Origin: Sphaerotilus microaerophilus
GTDB lineage: Bacteria > Pseudomonadota > Gammaproteobacteria > Burkholderiales > Burkholderiaceae_C
Reading direction: 5' to 3'
NCBI RefSeq assembly: GCF_023734135.1
Contig: NZ_AP025730.1
Span: forward strand, 2,356,001 to 2,420,000
Length of the DNA stretch: 64,000 nucleotides
The notes under the pieces were generated by a model that saw nothing but the letters and a program-made list of their open reading frames with translations, made no database searches and was not told the origin of the DNA. A program made the position numbers and the translations under genes. The stretch's first letter is position 1, and the number at the start of each line of letters is the position of its first letter. Below are positions 37,940-47,128 of this stretch, in pieces.

Positions 37940-38962
37940 ATGATCCGCTGTTTCCCGCGCAGCCGCCCGCTGCCGCTGTTGCGCCTGTCGGCGCTGATGG
38001 TCGCTCTCGCCATGGGTTGCGCTGGCTTGGTTTCTCCGGCGGAGGCCGCGCCGCGCAAGCGCGCCGCCGTACCTGCCAAAGCGACCAAGTCGAGCAAGGT
38101 GGTCCGCGTCTCGATGCGCAATGCACCTGCCAAAGTCGTCGAGGCGGCGAAGCCCTCGGTAGGGCAGATCGCTGGCCTGCACCAGACTCATGACACGCTG
38201 GCGCTGAAGTCCAGCGTGGCCTATGTGATGGACCAGGATACTTCCGAGGTGCTGTTTTCCAAGAACCCGGAAGCCGTGCTCCCGATTGCGTCGCTCACCA
38301 AGTTGATGACTTCACTGGTCGTCGTCGAGGCGAAACTGGCGCTGGACGAGGTGCTGGAGGTCACGGAGGAAGACATTGACACCGAGAAGGGCAGTCGTTC
38401 TCGCCTCGCTGTGGGCACCCGCCTGACCCGCATGGAGATGCTGCACCTGGCGTTGATGGCCTCGGAGAACCGGGCCGCCAATGCGCTGGGCCGGCATTAT
38501 CCAGGGGGCTTGCCCGCCTTTGTCGAGGCGATGAACCGCAAGGCGACGGCACTTGGGATGGCTGACACCCGCTATGTTGAGCCCACGGGGTTGTCTAGCA
38601 ACAATCGCTCCAGTGCGCCCGACCTGGCGCGGCTGGTCAAGGCCGCTTACAACTTCCCGCTCATCCGAGAGTTGTCGACGTCACCAGAGCATGCGGTCGA
38701 TCTGGGGCGCCGCACCGTGCAGTTCCGCAACACGAACGGGCTGGTGCGCAATCCCACCTGGGACATCGGCCTGCAGAAGACGGGCTACATCGCCGAAGCC
38801 GGGCGTTGCCTGGTGATGCAAGCCCAACTGGCCGGGCGCAAGCTGATCCTCGTGTTCCTCGACTCGGCCGGGAAGTACTCTCGCCTGGGGGATGCCGAGC
38901 GGGTGCGCCACTGGCTGGAGGCGGACGGCAAGGGTCCTTTGCGACCCCGCACGCCGGCCTGA
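37940..38962 (+). CDS. pbpG: D-alanyl-D-alanine endopeptidase/carboxypeptidase (PBP7/8-like, S11)
   Basis: Exported serine peptidase of 340 residues that trims or cleaves peptidoglycan cross-links. The N-terminal signal segment (LLRLSALMVALAMGCAGLVSPAEA) is followed by a basic linker. The three penicillin-binding motifs are present: S-x-x-K in IASLTKLM, S-x-N in MASENRAAN and KTG in LQKTGYIAEAG. The ATG at 37940 was preferred over a TTG at 37895 because it places the signal peptide at the end. It is monocistronic and convergent with the cco region. Confidence 0.93.
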   Translation: MIRCFPRSRPLPLLRLSALMVALAMGCAGLVSPAEAAPRKRAAVPAKATKSSKVVRVSMRNAPAKVVEAAKPSVGQIAGLHQTHDTLALKSSVAYVMDQDTSEVLFSKNPEAVLPIASLTKLMTSLVVVEAKLALDEVLEVTEEDIDTEKGSRSRLAVGTRLTRMEMLHLALMASENRAANALGRHYPGGLPAFVEAMNRKATALGMADTRYVEPTGLSSNNRSSAPDLARLVKAAYNFPLIRELSTSPEHAVDLGRRTVQFRNTNGLVRNPTWDIGLQKTGYIAEAGRCLVMQAQLAGRKLILVFLDSAGKYSRLGDAERVRHWLEADGKGPLRPRTPA

Positions 38963-38988
38963 AAGGCTCCGGCTCAACCGCCCCAGTA

Positions 38989-39005
38989 AGCCAATGGGGT
39001 TGGCT
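38989..39005 (+). terminator. Possible terminator after pbpG
   Basis: A short hairpin AGCCAA-tggggTTGGCT is followed about 8 bases later by TTTTGTTTG. The stem is only 6 bp and the T-run is offset, so this is weak. Confidence 0.35.
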
Positions 39006-39098
39006 GGGTGGGCTTTTGTTTGTCCGCCTCGGTGGGTAGGGCGCCTACCCCAGCGCCATGACCTGCTGAGCGCCGCATACGCGCTCGCTCGGCACTGT

Positions 39099-39362
39099 TC
39101 ACTTGCCGCCAGTGGCTGCGTGGTTGCGAGCTTGCAGCGCCGGCATGCGTGCTGCTGCGTCCGGATCGACCTTCCCGGCGGCCTCGCTGGCACCTGCCGT
39201 TGACGTCGAGGGCTTCAGCACTTCATCAGGGTGCTTGAGCGCCAGCCCAAGTGTGACGAAGCCGGCGATCACGACGGCCAGTGGGCCACCAATCACCAGC
39301 CACAGCATCTTGATCTTCCACCACGGCTCATTGGAGGCGGGGGATGAGGGGGGATTCGACAT
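39099..39362 (-). CDS. FixH-like small membrane protein
   Basis: Protein of 87 residues from the ATG at 39362. It has one membrane span (IKMLWLVIGGPLAVVIAGFVTLGLAL, ~18-42) directly after PWWK, the pattern at the N-terminus of FixH/CcoH-type proteins near cbb3 oxidases, and a short periplasmic tail. Full-length FixH is ~150-170 residues, so this is either a short relative or a different small family. It lies after ccoP on the same strand but beyond a strong terminator, so it probably has its own promoter. The longer open frame to 39605 runs through that terminator and was not used. Confidence 0.65.
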   Translation of the reverse strand: MSNPPSSPASNEPWWKIKMLWLVIGGPLAVVIAGFVTLGLALKHPDEVLKPSTSTAGASEAAGKVDPDAAARMPALQARNHAATGGK

Positions 39363-39502
39363 GCATGACTCCTGTAGGGGTGTTCCAGACAGCGCCAGAC
39401 AGCTGGTCGTGGGCGGCGCGGACAGAATCGGATCGATCACTCGGATCAACGGTGTGCCATCACTCGCCGTTCCGTGATTCTCTCTGTCTGCGACTTCTGC
39501 GG

Positions 39503-39537
39503 AAAACAAAAACAAAAATCCCCCGACCAGCGGGGGA
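39503..39537 (-). terminator. Rho-independent terminator of the ccoNOQP operon
   Basis: On the minus strand a 7-bp stem TCCCCCG / CGGGGGA with a 5-nt loop is followed by a long T-rich tract (three T-runs separated by G). It lies 86 bp after the ccoP stop codon. Confidence 0.88.
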
Positions 39538-39622
39538 ACTGAGCCAGCAGTGGTGCTGACCGGAGTGTCACAGGTGGCTTGCGCACTGCAAGCCACTGTA
39601 ACCATCCGGTGTCAGCGCATCA

Positions 39623-40558
39623 TCACTGCACCGCGTTCAGTGCGGTCTTGGCGCCTTGCTTGTTGGACAGGCTCCAGACGTAGGCGGCCAGCACGCGGAT
39701 CTGCTCGGGGGTCAGGCGGGTGGCGTGCTGCGGCATCACGTTGACCTTGCCCTTGTTGATCATCTCGCTGACCATGGCTTCGGAGCCCCAGCCGTGCAAC
39801 CAGACCTTGTCGGTCAGGTTGGGGGCGCCCATGGCGGTCTGGCCCTTGCCGTCAGCACCGTGGCAGGCCGCGCAGGCGCCGAACTTGGCCTTGCCAAGCT
39901 GGGCAGCCACGGCGTTGTGCGGGGCGCCGGAGAGGCTCAGGACGTAGTTGGCCACGTTCTTGACATCTTCAGGCGTACCCACCGCGGCGGCCATCGGGGG
40001 CATGTTGCCCTGGCGACCTTCTGCAATGGTCTTGACGATGTAGTCATGGCTGCCGTCGCCACCCAGCCAGTCCTTGTCGGTCAGGTTGGGGAAGCTCTTG
40101 CTGCCCTTGCCATCCGAGCCATGGCAGCCGGCGCAGTTGTTGACGAAAACCCGCTCACCAATGCCCATGGCCTGGGCGTCGGCGGCAAGTGCCTCGACTG
40201 GCATGCTGGCGAACTTGGCGTAGACCGGCTTCATCGTCTCGGCGGCCTTGGCCTGCTCGGCCTGCCACTGGTTGCGGCTGGTCCACTTCAGCGAGCCCTC
40301 GTTGCTGCCCAGGCCCGGATACAGGAACAGGTACAGCGCAGCGAACACGATGGTGATCCAGAACAGGCCCATCCACCAGCGCGGCAGCGGGTTGTTCAGC
40401 TCCTGCAGCGACTCATCCCAGACGTGTCCGGTGGTGTTGTCGTCTGCCATTGGCCGCCGCTTGGCAGCCCCAATCAGGACGAGAACGCAAAACGCGATCG
40501 AGGCAATGACGATGCCCGAGACGTAGAGCGCCCATCCGCTCGAAATGAAGTCACTCAT
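39623..40558 (-). CDS. ccoP: cbb3-type cytochrome c oxidase subunit III (diheme)
   Basis: Membrane-anchored diheme cytochrome c of 311 residues that passes electrons to CcoO/CcoN. Two N-terminal membrane spans (SGIVIASIAFCVLVLIG and WWMGLFWITIVFAALYLFL) flank the FixP-type segment HVWDESLQELNNPLP. Heme-c motifs are CAGCH (142-146) and CAACH (229-233). The start overlaps ccoQ by 8 bp. Last gene before the terminator. Confidence 0.97.
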   Translation of the reverse strand: MSDFISSGWALYVSGIVIASIAFCVLVLIGAAKRRPMADDNTTGHVWDESLQELNNPLPRWWMGLFWITIVFAALYLFLYPGLGSNEGSLKWTSRNQWQAEQAKAAETMKPVYAKFASMPVEALAADAQAMGIGERVFVNNCAGCHGSDGKGSKSFPNLTDKDWLGGDGSHDYIVKTIAEGRQGNMPPMAAAVGTPEDVKNVANYVLSLSGAPHNAVAAQLGKAKFGACAACHGADGKGQTAMGAPNLTDKVWLHGWGSEAMVSEMINKGKVNVMPQHATRLTPEQIRVLAAYVWSLSNKQGAKTALNAVQ

Positions 40559-40724
40559 TCGTGCCTCCGATGTTGGATTGACCAGCGTCCTCGCCCATGA
40601 AGGGCAATTGCGCCGCGTCGTTGAAACCTTGCTGCTGTTTGCGGGACCAGGCCCACGCGAGGATGCCGAGGAAGCTGGCGAACGAGATCACCGTGACCAG
40701 ACTGCGCCAATCATTGAGATCCAT
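40551..40724 (-). CDS. ccoQ: cbb3 oxidase small subunit CcoQ
   Basis: Protein of 57 residues, MDLNDWRSLVTVISFASFLG at the N-terminus, with one membrane span and the AWSRKQQQGF stretch after it, as in CcoQ/FixQ. It starts 13 bp after the ccoO stop and overlaps ccoP by 8 bp. CcoQ stabilises the CcoP-core interaction. Position and sequence pattern together make the call firm despite the small size. Confidence 0.92.
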   Translation of the reverse strand: MDLNDWRSLVTVISFASFLGILAWAWSRKQQQGFNDAAQLPFMGEDAGQSNIGGTNE

Positions 40725-40737
40725 GGTCCGCCCCTGT

Positions 40738-41358
40738 TCACTTGCCCGCGGTGCCGAGCACCTGCAGGTAAGCGATCACTGCTTCCATCTCGGTCTTGCC
40801 CTTGACGTCCTCGGCCGCCTTGGCGATCTCGGCGTCGGTGTAGGGCACGCCCACCTTGCGCAGAGCCGCCATGTTGGCGCCGATGCCGGCGTTGGCCGGG
40901 GCATTGGAAAGCCACGGGTACGAGGGCATGTTCGACTCGGGCACCACGTCACGCGGGTTGTTCAAGTGCACGCGATGCCATTCGTCCGAGTACTTGCCGC
41001 CCACGCGGTGCAGGTCCGGGCCGGTGCGCTTGGAGCCCCACTGGAAGGGGTGGTCGTAGACGAACTCGCCGGCCACCGAGATCGGGCCGTAGCGCAGGGT
41101 CTCGGCGCGGAAGGGGCGCACCATCTGCGAGTGGCAGTTGTAGCAGCCCTCGCGCAGATAGACGTCCCGGCCGGCCAACTGCAGGGCGGTGTAGGGCTTG
41201 AGGCCTTCCACCGGTTGCGTGGTCGAGCGCTGGAAGAACAGCGGCACGATTTCGAGCAGACCGCCGACCGAGACGGTCAGCAGGATCAGCACGATCATCA
41301 GGAAGTTGCTGGTCTCGATCTTCTCGTGACCCGACACGGCTTGGTTATGGCTTGCCAT
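40738..41358 (-). CDS. ccoO: cbb3-type cytochrome c oxidase subunit II (monoheme)
   Basis: Membrane-anchored cytochrome c of 206 residues. One N-terminal span ([23 protein letters not shown]) precedes the heme motif CYNCH at 72-76, and MPSYPWL supplies the likely methionine ligand region. An AGGAGA ribosome-binding site precedes the ATG; the ccoN stop is 16 bp upstream. It carries electrons from CcoP to the CcoN core. Confidence 0.97.
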   Translation of the reverse strand: MASHNQAVSGHEKIETSNFLMIVLILLTVSVGGLLEIVPLFFQRSTTQPVEGLKPYTALQLAGRDVYLREGCYNCHSQMVRPFRAETLRYGPISVAGEFVYDHPFQWGSKRTGPDLHRVGGKYSDEWHRVHLNNPRDVVPESNMPSYPWLSNAPANAGIGANMAALRKVGVPYTDAEIAKAAEDVKGKTEMEAVIAYLQVLGTAGK

Positions 41359-41374
41359 GTTGTTCTCCTATTTC

Positions 41375-42817
41375 TCAGGCGTGCGCCGGGGCGGGGATCG
41401 CGATCGGCTCGGCCTTGCCGGCGGCCACGGTCTTCAGGACGTTCCAGCCCATGATCACCATGCCGGACAGGTACAGCAGGCCACCCAGGACACGGATCAC
41501 GTAGAACGGATAGGTTGCCTTCACGCTCTCGACGAAGCTGTAGACCAGCGTGCCGTCGGGGTTCGTGGCGCGCCACATCAGGCCCTGCATCACACCGGCG
41601 ATCCACATTGCGGCGATGTAGAGCACGATGCCGATGGTGGCCACCCAGAAGTGCAGCTCGACAGCGCGCATGCTGAACATCTGCTTGCGACCGAACATGC
41701 GCGGGATCAGGTGGTACAGCGAGCCGATCGACACCAGGCCCACCCAGCCCAGCGCACCGGAGTGCACGTGGCCGACGGTCCAGTCGGTGTAGTGGGACAG
41801 TGCGTTCACGGTCTTGATGGACATCATCGGACCTTCGAAGGTCGACATGCCATAGAACGACAGGGACACGATCAGGAACTTCAGGATCGGGTCGTCACGC
41901 AGCTTATGCCAGGCGCCCGACAGGGTCATGATGCCGTTGATCATGCCGCCCCAGGAGGGGGCCAGGAGGATCAGCGAAAAGATCATGCCCACCGACTGGG
42001 TCCAGTCCGGCAGCGCGGTGTAGTGCAGGTGGTGAGGACCCGCCCACATGTACGTGAAGATCAGCGCCCAGAAGTGCACGATCGACAGGCGATAGGAGTA
42101 GACCGGACGCTCGGCCTGCTTCGGGATGTAGTAATACATCATCCCCAGGAAGCCGGCGGTCAGGAAGAAGCCCACCGCATTGTGGCCATACCACCATTGC
42201 ACCATCGCGTCCTGCACGCCCGCGTAGGCCGAGTAGGACTTCGTCAGGCTCACCGGAATGGCAGCGCTGTTGACGATGTGCAGCAGGGCCACGGCGATGA
42301 TGAAGGCACCGAAGAACCAGTTCGCCACGTAGATGTGACGGATCTTTCGGATACCGACCGTGCCGAAGAACACCACCGCATACGCCACCCAGGTCACGGC
42401 GATCAGGATGTCGATCGGCCATTCGAGTTCGGCGTATTCCTTGCCGGAGGTCAGGCCCAGCGGCAGGGTGATGACGGCCAGCACGATCACCAGGTTCCAC
42501 CCGAGGAAGGTGAACCAGGCCAGGCCGGGCATGAACAACTGGGTCTGGCAGGTGCGCTGGACCACGTGGTAGCTGGTTGCGAACAGGGCGCAACCACCGA
42601 ACGCGAAGATCACCGCGTTGGTGTGCAGCGGGCGCAGGCGCCCGTAGCTCAGCCAGGGGATGCCGTTGATCAGCTCGGGCCATGCCAACTGGGACGCGAC
42701 GATCACGCCCACCAGCATGCCCACGATGCCGTAGATGACCGAAGCCAGGGCGAATGCCCTGACGACGCCATCTGTGTAAACCGGTGCAGCTGCGCCGGAT
42801 CTTGTACTGATTGCCAT
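41375..42817 (-). CDS. ccoN: cbb3-type cytochrome c oxidase subunit I (catalytic)
   Basis: Catalytic heme-copper subunit of 480 residues with 12 predicted membrane helices. It reduces O2 with high affinity and pumps protons. The histidine ligands are visible in [45 protein letters not shown] and [13 protein letters not shown] perfect AAGGAG precedes the ATG, and an FNR/ANR-type box centred 76 bp upstream suggests induction at low oxygen. Confidence 0.98.
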   Translation of the reverse strand: MAISTRSGAAAPVYTDGVVRAFALASVIYGIVGMLVGVIVASQLAWPELINGIPWLSYGRLRPLHTNAVIFAFGGCALFATSYHVVQRTCQTQLFMPGLAWFTFLGWNLVIVLAVITLPLGLTSGKEYAELEWPIDILIAVTWVAYAVVFFGTVGIRKIRHIYVANWFFGAFIIAVALLHIVNSAAIPVSLTKSYSAYAGVQDAMVQWWYGHNAVGFFLTAGFLGMMYYYIPKQAERPVYSYRLSIVHFWALIFTYMWAGPHHLHYTALPDWTQSVGMIFSLILLAPSWGGMINGIMTLSGAWHKLRDDPILKFLIVSLSFYGMSTFEGPMMSIKTVNALSHYTDWTVGHVHSGALGWVGLVSIGSLYHLIPRMFGRKQMFSMRAVELHFWVATIGIVLYIAAMWIAGVMQGLMWRATNPDGTLVYSFVESVKATYPFYVIRVLGGLLYLSGMVIMGWNVLKTVAAGKAEPIAIPAPAHA

Positions 42818-42874
42818 CGGTGTGCTCCTTAGGAAACTTCTCCGTCCTTGCGGGCGGGATTCTTTGTCAACCTG

Positions 42875-43045
42875 TTACCTTGCCGCTTGATCGGCATCAA
42901 CCTCATCAGGGTCATTCCTGAGAATGCGCTCCCCCTCCCGCTCGATGTCGTCCAGCTGCCCGGACCTCAGTGCCCAGGCAAACATCACGATGATCGCGAA
43001 GACGAGGACCACCGACAGGGGGACCAGCAGATACAGAATCTCCAT
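42875..43045 (-). CDS. ccoS: cbb3 oxidase maturation protein CcoS
   Basis: Small membrane protein of 56 residues: MEILYLLVPLSVVLVFAII forms the single span, then WALRSGQLDDIEREGERIL, the CcoS signature. It is needed for heme and copper insertion into the cbb3 oxidase. It follows ccoI by 8 bp, and its 3' end contains the ccoN FNR box. Confidence 0.93.
   Translation of the reverse strand: MEILYLLVPLSVVLVFAIIVMFAWALRSGQLDDIEREGERILRNDPDEVDADQAAR
42887..42900. promoter_or_regulatory. FNR/ANR box upstream of ccoN
   Basis: TTGATCGGCATCAA is a perfect TTGAT-N4-ATCAA palindrome. It lies inside the 3' end of ccoS. If centred at -41.5 it would place the ccoN transcription start near 42852. Confidence 0.88.
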
Positions 43046-43053
43046 CGCAGTCC

Positions 43054-45471
43054 TCAGGCAGCTCGTGGTTCGGCCGCAACACCTTCGGCGGTGGGAAACG
43101 CAGCGGAGTGGCGCGTCAGGCGCAGGGCATTGACCACCACGAGCAGCGAGCTGGCGGCCATGCCCAGCCCCGCTGCCCACGGGGGCAGCCAACCGACCAG
43201 GGCCAGCGGCACGCAGGCGAGGTTGTAGAAGAAGGCCCAGCGCAGGTTCTGCCGCACGATGGCGAGGGTGCGTTGCGCCGTCTCGCGCAGCACCAGCAGG
43301 TCGCCGATGCGGTTGGACAGCACGATCACATCGGCGCGTGCCTGGGCCAGCGCGGCTGCGCTGCCCATCGCCACCGAGACGTCGGAGCGCGCGAGCACGG
43401 GCGCATCGTTGATGCCGTCGCCCACCATCACCACAACGTCGCCGCGTGCCTGCAGCGCTTCCACCGCCGCCAGCTTGTCCTGCGGCGAGCACTGCGCACG
43501 GGCCTGCTCGGCGGGCAGGCCAAGCCGCCGCGCCATGCCCTGTACGCTGGCCGCCTGGTCCCCTGAGAGCAGGTGGACCGACCAGCCCGAGCGTTGCATC
43601 ACGGCAACGGACGAGGCGGCGTCTGGCCGAAGTACCTCGTCGAATTCGAAGCGGGCCCAGGGCAGCCACTGGCCTTGAACGTCCCGGGCGAGCCACACGG
43701 CCGGCCGCTCAGGGGCATCACCCTCGGCGTGGCACCAGACCGCGCTGCCCAGGCGCCAGACCCCCGCTTCGCTCCCCGAGGCCAGTCGGGCCTGCAGCCC
43801 CTGGCCGGCCTGCTCGGCAGCGTCCTGCCAGTCACAGGAGAGCGGCGAGGCCCCCTCAAGGGCCCCCTCGCGGGCCCTCTCACGGGCCACTAGGTCCGCA
43901 TGCACCAGCGCGCGCGACAGCGGGTGGGCCGACTGCCTCGCCAGGTCGGCTGCCAAGCGTGCCGCGCTGGATTGTTCGGCCGGCGAGAGTGTCCTCAGCC
44001 ACACTGTCTGCGCCGGGCTGAGGCGGTCCTCGGTCAGCGTGCCCGTCTTGTCGAACACCAGGTGCTGCGCGCGTGTGAGCACTTCGAGTGCATCGAGGCG
44101 CTGCAGCAGCACGCCGCGCCGTGCCAACTCACCGGCCGCGGCGATCAGCGCCACCGGGGCACCGAGCGAGAGGGCGCAGGGGCAGGTGACGATCAGCACC
44201 GACACCGCGATCCACAGCGCCCGGGACGGGTCGATCCATGACCAGGCCGCATACGCAGCCACGGCCAGGCCCAGCACCACCCAGAGGAAGGGCCCGGCGA
44301 TGCGATCGGCGCTGAGCATGAAGCCGGGCCGCTGCGTCAGGGCCCGCTCCACCAGGGAAACGATGCGCTGGTAGCGCGTCTGCGCCCCCAGTTGGGTGAC
44401 CCGCACCTGCACGGGCGCGCCCAGGTTGAGGCAGCCAGCGGCCACCTCCTGACCGGGCCCGCGCTCCACCGGGCGCGATTCGCCGGTCAGCACGGCCTCG
44501 TCGACCTGCGTGCTGCCCTGCTCGATCACCCCGTCGGCCGCGAAGGCCTGGCCGACGTGAACCCGGATGCGGTCTCCGATGCCCAGCTCCCCCGGCGTGA
44601 CCCATTGGGCCTGGCCACTGGCGTCGAGCCGCTCCACCGCATCGGGCAGGCGCCGCATCACGGCATCGAGGGACTGCGCCGCGCGCTGGCGCGCACGGCT
44701 TTCCAGCCAGCGGGCCGCCAGCAGGAAGCTGACGAACATCGTCAGCGAATCGAAATAGACCTCGGAGCCGAAGGGGCCGTCCGCACTGAAGGTGGCCGCC
44801 GAGCTGGCCACGAAGGTGACCACGATGCCCAGCGTCACCGGCACATCCATGCCGATACGCCGCTCCCGCAGCGAGCGCCAGGCGCCCTGCAGGAAGGGGC
44901 CGGCCGCAAAGAGCAGCACCGGGATGCTCAGCACCCAGCTGGCCCAGCGCAGCAGCTGCGCCATGTCGGCACTGAGGTCGCCCGCCTCGGCCATGTAGGC
45001 CGGCGTCGCGTACATCATCACCTGCATCATGCAGAAGGCCGCCACGAACAGCCGCCAGACCGCCTGGCGCGACTCGCGGGCCGCCTGCACCACCGCTTGG
45101 GCGCCGGTGTCCGGGAAGGCGCCGTAGCCGGCGCGCCGCACGGCGGCGATCAGTGCCGACATGCGGGTGCGTGCTGGGTCCCAGGTCACCACGGCCCGTT
45201 GCGCGGCACCGTTCACCTCGGCGACGCGCACCCCGTCGACGCGGCCCAGGGCCTCCTCGATCAGGCCGGCGCAGGCCGCGCAGTGCAGCCCGCTGAGCAG
45301 CAGGCGGGACTGCCCGAGGCGCTCGCCCTTCGACCCCTCGATCCACTGCGTGTGCGCGGCCAGCGAGCGATCGTCGTCCACCGCAACCACCTGCGTGGGC
45401 GACAGCGCCCGCACGGCTTCCGGTGGCGCACGCAACTCGGGAGGGGTTTCGGTGGAGGACGGCAAACTCAT
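43054..45471 (-). CDS. ccoI: Copper-translocating P-type ATPase CcoI (cbb3 assembly)
   Basis: P1B-type ATPase of 805 residues that delivers copper for the CcoN active site. An N-terminal heavy-metal domain with CAAC (SGLHCAACAGL) is followed by eight membrane segments, the metal-channel motif TCPCALSLG, the phosphorylation site FDKTGTLTE and the hinge GDGINDAP. The ATG at 45471 was preferred over one at 45504 because it sits closer to the conserved region. ccoS follows after 8 bp. A near-consensus FNR box lies ~150 bp upstream. Confidence 0.95.
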   Translation of the reverse strand: MSLPSSTETPPELRAPPEAVRALSPTQVVAVDDDRSLAAHTQWIEGSKGERLGQSRLLLSGLHCAACAGLIEEALGRVDGVRVAEVNGAAQRAVVTWDPARTRMSALIAAVRRAGYGAFPDTGAQAVVQAARESRQAVWRLFVAAFCMMQVMMYATPAYMAEAGDLSADMAQLLRWASWVLSIPVLLFAAGPFLQGAWRSLRERRIGMDVPVTLGIVVTFVASSAATFSADGPFGSEVYFDSLTMFVSFLLAARWLESRARQRAAQSLDAVMRRLPDAVERLDASGQAQWVTPGELGIGDRIRVHVGQAFAADGVIEQGSTQVDEAVLTGESRPVERGPGQEVAAGCLNLGAPVQVRVTQLGAQTRYQRIVSLVERALTQRPGFMLSADRIAGPFLWVVLGLAVAAYAAWSWIDPSRALWIAVSVLIVTCPCALSLGAPVALIAAAGELARRGVLLQRLDALEVLTRAQHLVFDKTGTLTEDRLSPAQTVWLRTLSPAEQSSAARLAADLARQSAHPLSRALVHADLVARERAREGALEGASPLSCDWQDAAEQAGQGLQARLASGSEAGVWRLGSAVWCHAEGDAPERPAVWLARDVQGQWLPWARFEFDEVLRPDAASSVAVMQRSGWSVHLLSGDQAASVQGMARRLGLPAEQARAQCSPQDKLAAVEALQARGDVVVMVGDGINDAPVLARSDVSVAMGSAAALAQARADVIVLSNRIGDLLVLRETAQRTLAIVRQNLRWAFFYNLACVPLALVGWLPPWAAGLGMAASSLLVVVNALRLTRHSAAFPTAEGVAAEPRAA

Positions 45472-45619
45472 GGATGGACCCGGAAATCGACCAACCACGC
45501 CCACGGGTCAGGGCATGACGGCACCCCTGATGGGAGGCAAACCCACCAGCAAGACAGACGCTGACCGCAGAAACCACCGCAGCAGTGCGCTATTCTTCAC
45601 GGGACTCGAACAGCCCAGC

Positions 45620-45633
45620 ATGATACCGATCAA
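45620..45633. promoter_or_regulatory. Near-consensus FNR/ANR box upstream of ccoI
   Basis: ATGATACCGATCAA matches TTGAT-N4-ATCAA with one mismatch. It lies between the divergent ccoI and DUF192 genes and overlaps the first possible start codon of the latter. Oxygen control of ccoI-ccoS is the likely purpose. Confidence 0.65.
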
Positions 45634-46192
45634 GTCTCACATGGCCGCCGCTCATGTTGCAATGCAGCATCATTCCAACCCGCCCGACGGAGGCGGTCGC
45701 CGGCCCGGGCGCCGCTGGCCTCTGCGCCCGTTGATCAGGCGCGCCGCGGTCACCCTGGCGTTGGCGGGCGTGGGGGCGGCGGTGCATGCCCAGGACGCCG
45801 CCCAGCAACTGCCCGTCACCCGCCTGACGGCCGGCATGCACCTGATCACCGCCGAGGTGGCCGACAGCCCCGAGGAGCGCGGCATCGGCCTGATGCACCG
45901 GCCCAGCATGCCGGCCAACCACGGCATGCTGTTCGTCTTCGAGCAGCCCGGCGTGCACTGTTTCTGGATGAAGAACACGCTGCTGCCGCTGTCCATCGCC
46001 TTCCTGGCCGATGACGGCAGCATCGTCAACATCGCGGACATGCCGCCGCGCAGCGAGGCCTCCCACTGCCCGACCAAGCCGGTGCGGCTGGCGCTGGAGA
46101 TGAACCAGGGCTGGTTCGCCAAGCGGGGCCTGAAGGCGGGCAGCCGCATCGGTGGCGAAGGTTTCGGTCCGGCTGCTTCAGTGGGGCGTTGA
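45620..46192 (+). CDS. DUF192 family exported protein
   Basis: Protein of up to 190 residues. A twin-arginine/basic stretch and hydrophobic segment (RRAAVTLALAGVGAAVHAQ) form a signal peptide, and the mature part is DUF192: MHRPSMPANHGMLFVFEQP, then FWMKNTLLPLSIAFLADDG. The function of DUF192 is unknown. Three in-frame ATGs (45620, 45641, 45662) are possible; the first overlaps an FNR-like box, so a later one may be used. It is divergent from ccoI and precedes the cys cluster by about 110 bp. Confidence 0.85.
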   Translation: MIPIKSHMAAAHVAMQHHSNPPDGGGRRPGRRWPLRPLIRRAAVTLALAGVGAAVHAQDAAQQLPVTRLTAGMHLITAEVADSPEERGIGLMHRPSMPANHGMLFVFEQPGVHCFWMKNTLLPLSIAFLADDGSIVNIADMPPRSEASHCPTKPVRLALEMNQGWFAKRGLKAGSRIGGEGFGPAASVGR

Positions 46193-46195
46193 GGG

Positions 46196-46246
46196 CTACA
46201 TATTCCGATTCGACATAAGCATTCTATTTATATGTAGTTTGCTTAT
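46196..46246. promoter_or_regulatory. Nested inverted repeats upstream of the cys cluster (candidate CysB-type operator)
   Basis: An AT-rich island in GC-rich DNA holds two interleaved inverted repeats: CTACATA (46196) with TATGTAG (46231), and ATAAGCA (46215) with TGCTTAT (46240). It lies about 60 bp before the TauE/SafE-like gene that heads the sulfur cluster. Long AT-rich dyads of this kind suit LysR-type regulators such as CysB, but that is inference. Confidence 0.5.
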
Positions 46247-46303
46247 AAGAGGCGGATCCCTAGAGTGGCGACCTTCGTTGCCATTCCTGGACTTCGCCTC
46301 GAC

Positions 46304-47092
46304 ATGACCTGGTTCCCCTTCGACTGGACTGCCACGCTGGCCGGCTTCGGCATCGGCCTGATCGTCGGCATCACCGGCGTGGGCGGTGGCTCGCTCATGA
46401 CGCCGCTGCTGATCTCGGTGTTCCACCTCGAGAAGGCCGTGGCCATCGGCACGGACCTCTGGTTCGCCGGGCTGACCAAGGTGTCCGGCTCGATCGCGCA
46501 CCACCGCCACGGCCACGTCGACTACAAGATCACCACGCTGCTGCTGGCCGGCAGCATCCCCGCGTCGATCGGCACCACCGCCTGGATGCACATGGTCGGC
46601 ATGAGCAAGCAGGCCGACAGCGCATTGAGCTTCGCGCTGGGCATCGCACTGGTGCTGACCGCGATCACCATCATCCTGCGCCCGGTGTGGCACCGCGTCG
46701 GCCTGTGGCTGGAGCGCTGGATCACCGACGCCCGCCGCCCCTGGCTGACCGTGGCCTGCGGCGCGCTGCTGGGCGTGATGGTGTCGCTCAGTTCCATCGG
46801 TGCCGGCGCGCTGGGCGCCACGCTGATCCTGCTGATGTACCCGCGCCTGCCGATGGCCCGGCTGGTCGGCACCGACATCGCCCACGCGGTGCCGCTGACG
46901 CTGGTGGCGGGCATCGGCCACGCCACGCTGGGCAACGTCGAGTGGCTGCTGCTGCTGCAGCTGCTGATCGGCTCGGTGCCCGCGATCTGGCTGGGCGCCA
47001 GGCTGACCAGGCTGCTGCCCGACTTCTGGACCCGCCTGGCGCTGTCGACCTCGCTCCTGCTGGCCGCCAAGAAGGTGCTGCTGCTGGCCTGA
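46304..47092 (+). CDS. TauE/SafE family sulfite/sulfonate-type permease
   Basis: Inner-membrane protein of 262 residues with about eight hydrophobic helices. The family pattern is an N-terminal GIGLIVGITGVGGGSLMTPLL and the repeat ALLGVMVSLSSIGAGALGATL in the second half, with H-rich loop SIAHHRHGHVDY. It probably moves a sulfur oxyanion or sulfonate across the membrane. A GTG at 46265 would add 13 residues. cysI follows after 36 bp, supporting a link to sulfur assimilation. Confidence 0.88.
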   Translation: MTWFPFDWTATLAGFGIGLIVGITGVGGGSLMTPLLISVFHLEKAVAIGTDLWFAGLTKVSGSIAHHRHGHVDYKITTLLLAGSIPASIGTTAWMHMVGMSKQADSALSFALGIALVLTAITIILRPVWHRVGLWLERWITDARRPWLTVACGALLGVMVSLSSIGAGALGATLILLMYPRLPMARLVGTDIAHAVPLTLVAGIGHATLGNVEWLLLLQLLIGSVPAIWLGARLTRLLPDFWTRLALSTSLLLAAKKVLLLA

Positions 47093-47128
47093 TGGCCGCG
47101 CCATCCCTGATTTCCTGACCCTGACGAC

